Source: Limnoperna fortunei (Eukaryota; Mollusca; Bivalvia; Mytilida; Modiolidae). Taken from it: a stretch of 64,000 nucleotides of DNA. Position 1 is the stretch's first letter, and each line of letters starts with the position of its first letter. The stretch is from positions 8,085,223 through 8,149,222 of the forward strand of contig OX104122.1 of NCBI GenBank assembly GCA_944474755.1, written 5' to 3'. Position numbers and translations under genes: made by a program. Positions 57,931 through 64,000 of the stretch are shown here, piece after piece. The notes beneath the pieces were generated by a model that saw only the letters and a list, made by a program, of their open reading frames with translations, had not been told where the DNA came from and did no database searches.

Positions 57931-58006
57931 CAGGGAGTTGTGTATAATCGTCAGCTAAAGATAGTAAGCAGGGAGTTGTGTATTATCGTCAGCTAAAGAT
58001 AGTAAG
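57931..58006. repeat. Two direct copies of a 38-bp unit
   Basis: GCAGGGAGTTGTGTATAATC and following bases recur in tandem with one visible change (TATAATC versus TATTATC). Confidence 0.8.
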
Positions 58007-58029
58007 CAGGTATGTTTTTAATATATATA

Positions 58030-58555
58030 ACTACAATAATCGACAGCTTACACTAGTAAGTCTACAGTAATCAACGGCTAACACTAGTTAGTATATAGTA
58101 ATCGACGGCTAACACTAGTTAGTCTACAGTAATCGACAGCTTACAATAGTTAGTCTACAGTAATCGACGGTTAACAGTAGTTAGTCTACAGTAATCGACA
58201 GCTTATATATACAATAGTTAGTCTACAGTAATCGACGGGTAACACTTGTTATTCTACAGTAATCGACGGCTTACACTTCTTGGTCTACAGTAATCGACAG
58301 CTTACACTAGTCGGTCTACAGTAATCCACGGCTAACAGTAGTTAGTCTACAGTAATCGACAGCTTACAGTAGTTAGTCTACAATAATCGACAGCTTACAC
58401 TACACTGCACTAGTTAGTCTACAGTAATCGACGGCTAACACTAGTTAGTCTACAGTAATAGACGGCTAACACTGGTTGGTCTGCAGTAATCGACGGCTTT
58501 CACTACTTAGTCTACAGTAATCGATGGCAGTAATCGACGACTAACACTATAGTTA
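58030..58555. repeat. Minisatellite, ~31-bp unit, about 17 copies
   Basis: AGTCTACAGTAATCGACGGC, then TAACACTAGTT, recurs at 31-bp spacing (e.g. 58122, 58153, 58184) with a GACGGCTAAC/GACAGCTTAC alternation. Confidence 0.85.
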
Positions 58556-58567
58556 AGATTAATATTT

Positions 58568-58612
58568 CAAAGTACATGACTAACTACATTTATCACTCGG
58601 ACACTCAGGCTC
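58568..58612 (-). repeat. SINE head fragment
   Basis: In reverse it reads GAGCCTGAGTGTCCGAGTGA followed by TAAATGTAGTTAG, the decayed tRNA-like head of the family at 48856-49051. Confidence 0.5.
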
Positions 58613-58614
58613 CC

Positions 58615-59329
58615 ACTATAGTAATTCTTATGTTATACAGAACAGATGCTTTAAAATTAGACTTGACAAGAAAATAATTTTGTTTGTCTAATTTTCAATA
58701 AATCTGTATCTTGTACATTCCGTTTAATGCGATCCGCATATATCTAGTATATATTATGCTGAACATTTTCAAGATCTAAGGCGACCTGGCAAGTATGCAG
58801 GTGTTTAATTTGTAATAAATTAGTATTTTGTATATCTGGATTTATTGCATTTAAATTGTGCTCAAATAAAAGAGGAAAATATACACTTTTAAAACCATGT
58901 TTATAATCGTGAGCTAACAGCGCACATTTGTGATAAGGACGGGACCGGAAAAACGCTGAAGTAGAAACACCGGACGCGACGCCTACAATTTTATAAAATA
59001 TAATTTTGACCGATGTAAGGTTTTTGAGAAATAATACATGTAATAGTTCAAAGTTGAAAATTCGAACTTTTTATTTTTCGACAATGAATGCTTCCAGCGA
59101 AATTTTCTTTATTTTCCTTTCAATTATATTTTATAAACTATACAATATTTTGAAGCTAAATGAAGATATTTTATCAAACACTAACAATTATTTGACCGGG
59201 GTGAAGCATTTTTGAGAAAATTGGTTTACTTCCGGTCAACTATTAAATACCTTCCATATGCATTTTAAATTTGTATTTTAATGTTAACCTGTTCAAAAGT
59301 TTTTATGCTTCCGTTGTTTCTAATTCCGC
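58615..59329. other. Non-coding, nothing recognised
   Basis: AT-rich sequence with a short plus-strand ORF at 59006-59215 lacking recognisable features. Confidence 0.35.
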
Positions 59330-59334
59330 GTTTA

Positions 59335-59480
59335 AGGAGACCATCCCGACGGGGTAGCCAGACAACTCGGCCCGAGGACAACTCGGGCCGATATTCGAGA
59401 CAAGTCGACCCGGTTCAGAGGACAACTCGGACCCCAGTAAGACAAGTCGGCCCAATAGAGGACAACTCGAACCATCCATC
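59335..59480. repeat. Short tandem repeat, AGGACAACTCGGCCC-type
   Basis: GACAACTCGGNCC and the variant GACAAGTCGNCCC recur about seven times at roughly 17-25-bp spacing. Confidence 0.7.
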
Positions 59481-59489
59481 AAATGTCTG

Positions 59490-60600
59490 AACTTTTTTCA
59501 TCTGATTTTACAAGTAAATCTGGAATTTTTTATAAGTAATGTATGTGATGTCTTTTTTATTGGTCAGTTTTTTGTTGTCAGGTTCAGCTGTTTCAGTAAA
59601 TAAAAATAATAAAATTTATTTTATACCCTTTATTGAATTTATTACATTAACAGTTAACAGTAACAATTCTATTCAGACGAGATGTTTGACATAGAAAAGT
59701 AATAGCAATAAAACAGCACTATAAATACAAGAGCACAATTACAATAATTACAGCACTATTCTGTCTCTAAACACCCGGGCAATATAAATTGCCGCACTTC
59801 TTCAGAATCCGACTTGCTGTTACCTTGTTACTGGCGTAGTAGGACCACAACTGTGCTATCTTGCCCTTTTGTGTCATGAAAGTATCATCACGCTGTACCA
59901 CGGTGACGAATAGCAGAAGAACACTATTTGCAGTTGACTGACATTTTCCAAAGCCGCTCCTAAATTACTTATCATTTAAAATAACACAAGCTCAATTGCA
60001 GTCATTAAAATTTTTTGATCTACGGTAATGACATGTTATACTAATAAGCTAATCAATTTCTAATAATTAAATTGTTGCTTACTAAATTTGATTTGATTTG
60101 ATTAATGTCCTTAAGACTTAATTAATTTTAATTATATTAATGAATTATTTACCAATTCAAACAGTATCCAATTATCCTCGTATAATTCTATTCATGCTGT
60201 AATTTATTTAAATAAAGTGCTTTGATTGGATTGGATAAAAACACTTTAATGGCGTCTTCTCAGATAATTTATATATCGATATTTCCTCTGAGCGGACTAT
60301 TTTCAGTATCCAATGTAAACAAGATGGCGTCCTCCTATCGTATCCAGTGAGAGGGGACAATGTTTTCTCTGCCCCAATGATTTTCAATTAAATCGATCGA
60401 GATTTCAAATAAAATATAATTGAAGTTAGTGTTTCATTTTGTTTTTATCCTATCAATATTTTACAGAACGGCGATTCCCTTGGTACTATGTTTTGCATAT
60501 CCCTACGCTTTCCGGCCTAGGCACGTTTTGAGGTCTAGATGGGTTTCTGCAAATGTTTTTGCTGTTTTAAAAATTGCAACGATTATTTCGCAGAATTATA
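59490..60600. other. Non-coding, nothing recognised
   Basis: AT-rich sequence. The 62-residue frame at 60420-60608 starts with a hydrophobic segment but runs into the inverted repeat; not supported as a gene. Confidence 0.35.
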
Positions 60601-60755
60601 AGGATTAAACACTGTGTTTTAGGAAATTATCAATGTGTAAACTCCGGCGACTCCCTCACAAACTTGATATAAAGTCCTTCGGACTTTATTTAGTTTGTGA
60701 GTGAGTCGCCGGAGTTTACACATTGATAATTTCCTAAAACCCAGTGTTTAATCCT
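60601..60755. repeat. Near-perfect 155-bp inverted repeat (long hairpin)
   Basis: AGGATTAAACACTG at 60601 is mirrored by CAGTGTTTAATCCT ending at 60755. Arms of about 75 bp differ at only a few positions around a tight AAGTCC-TTC-GGACTT turn. ATA flanks both ends and could be a 3-bp target duplication. Confidence 0.9.
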
Positions 60756-61740
60756 ATAGTAACGTAAAGTCGGTCACCTAAGCCTATATATATTTTTTCA
60801 TTCCAAATCTGTCATCGATTTGACCAAGTGCCGATCTGACTCACGGTATCCATCTATTTATTAATCCATTTTTTTTGTCAACCATAAACAACATAAATAA
60901 ACAAACTTATTTCGATTTCCACGATCAGTAGCCCTCCCCTCCTTGTTTTTTCAAACACACACAGGACCACGCTTTGAACGGGTCAAAAGCAATGTAGCTG
61001 TTGAACCGTTGAGTTGTTATAGTCCTTTGTGATTTAAAGTCTAAAGGTCAAATCAGCACTTGGTATGGTCAAATCGGTATCTGTATTCATATTTAACTTT
61101 TTGTCCTTAATATATTATAATATTCACTTAAAAAGATGATTTAAATATGGTGGTCGTCGATGCGGTTATCGTATTGTTATCAATTTTGTCGCGATGACGA
61201 TTTTTTGCAATTTACCCCAACTTCAAATTGCTATATCTTGAAAATATTGTTCATCTTGTGACTTAATTGCCATGCTTGTTGTATGAACATGATGAATAAA
61301 AAAAGTATATGAATGAGAAGATAAGATCTTTATCCACCTTATTTTATCAATTTTATGACAATGGGTACTTACTTATGGGCGTTTTTAACGTCCTTGACTA
61401 CCTTAAAACGGTCTCGCACGGACTTCAACACAATGGGTACGACTTAAGTGCTGTATTTATACGTTTAGCAAAAAATGACGCCTCGACTTTTATGTGTAAA
61501 ATATCATACAGATTTTAAAATTAAGATTCAGCAAACTGTTCTTGGGCCGATTTTTATCATTTGTGGCTTAAAATTTTGCAAAAGTCTTCTTTAATTTCAG
61601 ATCTGCTTGTTTGAAATACCCATCTACCGATTTTTTTATGTTGAAATATGTAAAAATTGAAAAACATTGTGCCGAAAAAATACGTTTCAGCCTTTACGTA
61701 AGGTTCTTACTCTCAGATGTTGATAATTTAATCATTTTCG
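60756..61740. other. Non-coding, with the second copy of a 45-nt conserved segment at 61381-61425
   Basis: The conserved segment is inverted relative to 20879-20923. The overlapping short ORF at 61309-61518 is unsupported. Confidence 0.5.
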
Positions 61741-61754
61741 GGTCAGGTGAGCTA

Positions 61755-63530
61755 TTGCCATCACTTGGCGTCCGTGTCCGTCGTCGTCGTTAACTTTTCT
61801 TCAAAAATCTTCTCCTCAAAAACCACTGAAGAGATTGCTTTGCATACGTCATCAGTAAAATGCCCTCTACCAAGTTTGCCCAAATCATGGCCTCAGACCA
61901 ACCAACATGGCCACCATGGCTAAAAATAGAACAGATGGGTCAAAATACAGTTTTTTTCTTATAGTTCAAAAAGTATAACAGATACAGGAAAACCGAAAAG
62001 ACCTACCTTCTTCAGCATCTAAAGCTCTACAAAACACTCCATTAGGTCAAAGTTGTATGATGACTCCTTGTAGGAGTTATTGCCCTTTAATTGTCAAAAT
62101 TGATGATTTTTGCCATTTTTGCCTCAAAATCTTGAAAATTATTAGAACTAGAGAAAAAGTTAGCATTGCTTAATTGTTCTGCTCTATGAGGGCTACAAAA
62201 ATGACTTAGGGTCAAGATTGTCTCATTAACCGTTTAAGAGTTATTCCCCTCGAACTGTTTTTTTTATCGGTTTTAATTGATTTTTAAAAATCTTCTCCTC
62301 TGAAACAACTGAAAGTAATGCTTTGAAACTTTGTACACATCATCTGTCAAATGTCCTCAACCAAGTTTGCACCAACCATGGCTGCAGATTAACCAACCTG
62401 GCCACCATGGTTCAAAATTGGAGGGAGGGGGCGGTAAAATGCAGTTTTTGGCTTATATTTAAAAAAAGTGTAACAGATACAGGAAAACCGAAGAGACATG
62501 CCTTCATCTGCATCAAAAGCTCTACGAAACACTCCATTGGGTTGAAGTTGTATGATGACTCCGTATAGGAGTTATTGCCCTTTAATTGTCGAAATTGTTG
62601 ATTGTAGCCATTTTTGCCTCAAAATCTTGAAAATTATTAGAACTAGAGAAAAAGTTAGCATTGCTTAATTGTTCTGCTCTATAAGGGCTACAAAATTGCC
62701 TTTAGGGTCAAGATTGTCTGATTAACGGTTTGAGAGTTATTCCCCTTGAACTGTTTATTTTAATCGGTTTTAATTGATTTTTTTTAAATCTTCTCCTCTG
62801 AAACCACTGAAAGTACTGCTTTGAAATTTTGTACACATCATCCGTCACAGGAAAACCGAAGAGACATGCCTTCATCGGCGTCAATAGCTCTACGAAACAC
62901 TCCATTGGGTTGAAGTTGTATGAGGACTCCTTATTGCCCTTTAATTGTCAAAATTGATTATTTTTTACATTTTTGCCTTAAAATCTTGAAAATTATTTGA
63001 ACTAGAGAAAAAGTTAGTATTGCTTAATTGTTCTGCTCTATGAGGGCTACAAAAATGACTTAGGGTCAAGATTGTCTGATGAACCGTTTAGGAATTATTC
63101 TCCTTGAACATTTTTTTAATCAATTTTAATTGATTTTAAAAAATCTTCTCCTCTTTAACCCATTAAAGGACTGCTTTGAAACATTGCACACATCATCTTT
63201 AGGACGTCCTCTACCAAAATTGTGCAAATCATGACACCTGACTACCTATATAGCTACGTTAGCTTAAAAAAGAAAATGGGGGGGGGAGTCAAGAGAGTTT
63301 TCGACTGATAGTTAAAAAAGTATAACAGGTACAGCAAATTTGAAGTGAACCTCCCTTCTCCCTCTAAGCATCAAAAGCTCCTCCTTATAGGAATTATTTC
63401 CTTAAATTCAACATTAATGACTTTTGCAGAAGTGTTGGGCAATTCCTTATAGCAAAGAAAATCTGGATAGAAAAGGGTTGTTTGGTTTCAGGTTCAGGTG
63501 AGCGATACAGGCTCCTGGGAGCCTCTAGTT
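61755..63530 (+). repeat. Tandem repeat, ~480-bp unit, about 3.5 copies
   Basis: AATCTTCTCCTC recurs near 61807, 62288, 62788 and 63142. Within units CCAAGTTTGC, GGCCACCATGG, AACAGATACAGGAAAACCGA and GAGTTATTGCCCTTTAATTG repeat in order. The third unit is shortened to about 350 bp. Bordering sequences GGTGAGCTATTGCCATCAC (left) and GGTGAGCGATACAGGCTCCT (right) are similar, as if the array lies within one larger element. Confidence 0.8.
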
Positions 63531-63534
63531 CTTT

Positions 63535-64000
63535 CCAACATTGTTTGCACACAAATTGACAATAGCTGCTTGTGTAATTTATTGGATATTTGGGTAGTAT
63601 CGGCGTGGTTTTGACCTGAAATGGAGGCAGGAAGGGTTATCGCTACTGATCACCGTAACCCTTTGCATCCGCCATTACGTTTTACTTTCTCCTCGTAAAA
63701 TTGGTTTTACTGATGATTACTTTCATTGACTGACAAACAAACTGACTAACAACAAAGGAACTTGGCCATGGAGGCCAACTAATTTATTACAAAAACAGAT
63801 TTCTTTAATACAACCCATAAATATTTAATGCAGCTAAGAGACATTTAGCTTGTCATATGATTGGTGTCACACTGAAAGTGGCATACAAACTCTTTTATCA
63901 TAAAATTTATTTATATGCAAAAAACATACTCAAGAAAATAAAATGAAGAGTATACATTTATAAAAATAAATATATTATTTAAAGCAATGAAGTACTAAAA
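63535..64000. other. Non-coding, nothing recognised
   Basis: AT-rich sequence to the window end. Confidence 0.4.

Overview
This is eukaryotic nuclear DNA, AT-rich and dominated by repeats. It has no operons, ribosome-binding sites, rRNA or CRISPR arrays. The mix of tRNA-headed SINEs, jockey- and I-type LINE remnants, a Ty3/Gypsy element with a PNMA-like Gag, Tc1/mariner, Merlin and hAT-type DNA elements, and CAATCAAT-tailed repeats suggests a marine invertebrate, most likely a bivalve mollusc and possibly a mussel. That assignment is inference from repeat style, not from a species marker. No complete host protein-coding gene could be recognised.

Layout. 0.4-1.7 kb: decayed jockey-like LINE. 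1.7-7.2 kb: mostly unrecognised AT-rich DNA with one SINE head. 7.2-12.0 kb: two nested DNA transposons. The inner one (7346-11267) carries a Tc1-like transposase and an antisense BEN-domain ORF, and each of the two ends in a histone-mRNA-type 3' stem-loop. 13-17.5 kb: palindromes, a hairpin-rich MITE with 9-bp target duplications, an unknown ORF, two hAT-like MITEs and a Merlin transposase fragment. 17.8-20.2 kb: I-type LINE remnant with RNase H and a tandemly repeated 3' tail. 21.95-34.95 kb: a 13-kb satellite built from ~49-bp units, organised into ~1.5-kb higher-order units. 34.95-35.25 kb: a second ~50-bp array.

37.8-38.6 kb holds a retrozyme-like structure: a 252-bp direct repeat flanking a segment with a complete minimal hammerhead ribozyme. 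40-48 kb holds a nearly intact Ty3/Gypsy retrotransposon (gag, protease, RT, RNase H, integrase). It has a textbook -1 frameshift signal at the gag end, one frame break in the protease, and a 5' leader packed with splice-acceptor-like modules. 49-52 kb has SINE fragments, the second MITE copy and a decayed Cys-rich gene. 54.9-64 kb has hairpin and MITE elements, several minisatellites, a 155-bp near-perfect inverted repeat and a ~480-bp tandem repeat.

The coding content is therefore almost entirely that of mobile elements. The points most worth a second look are the histone-type 3' ends on a transposon, the hammerhead retrozyme-like unit, the frameshift signal, and the three-level satellite.
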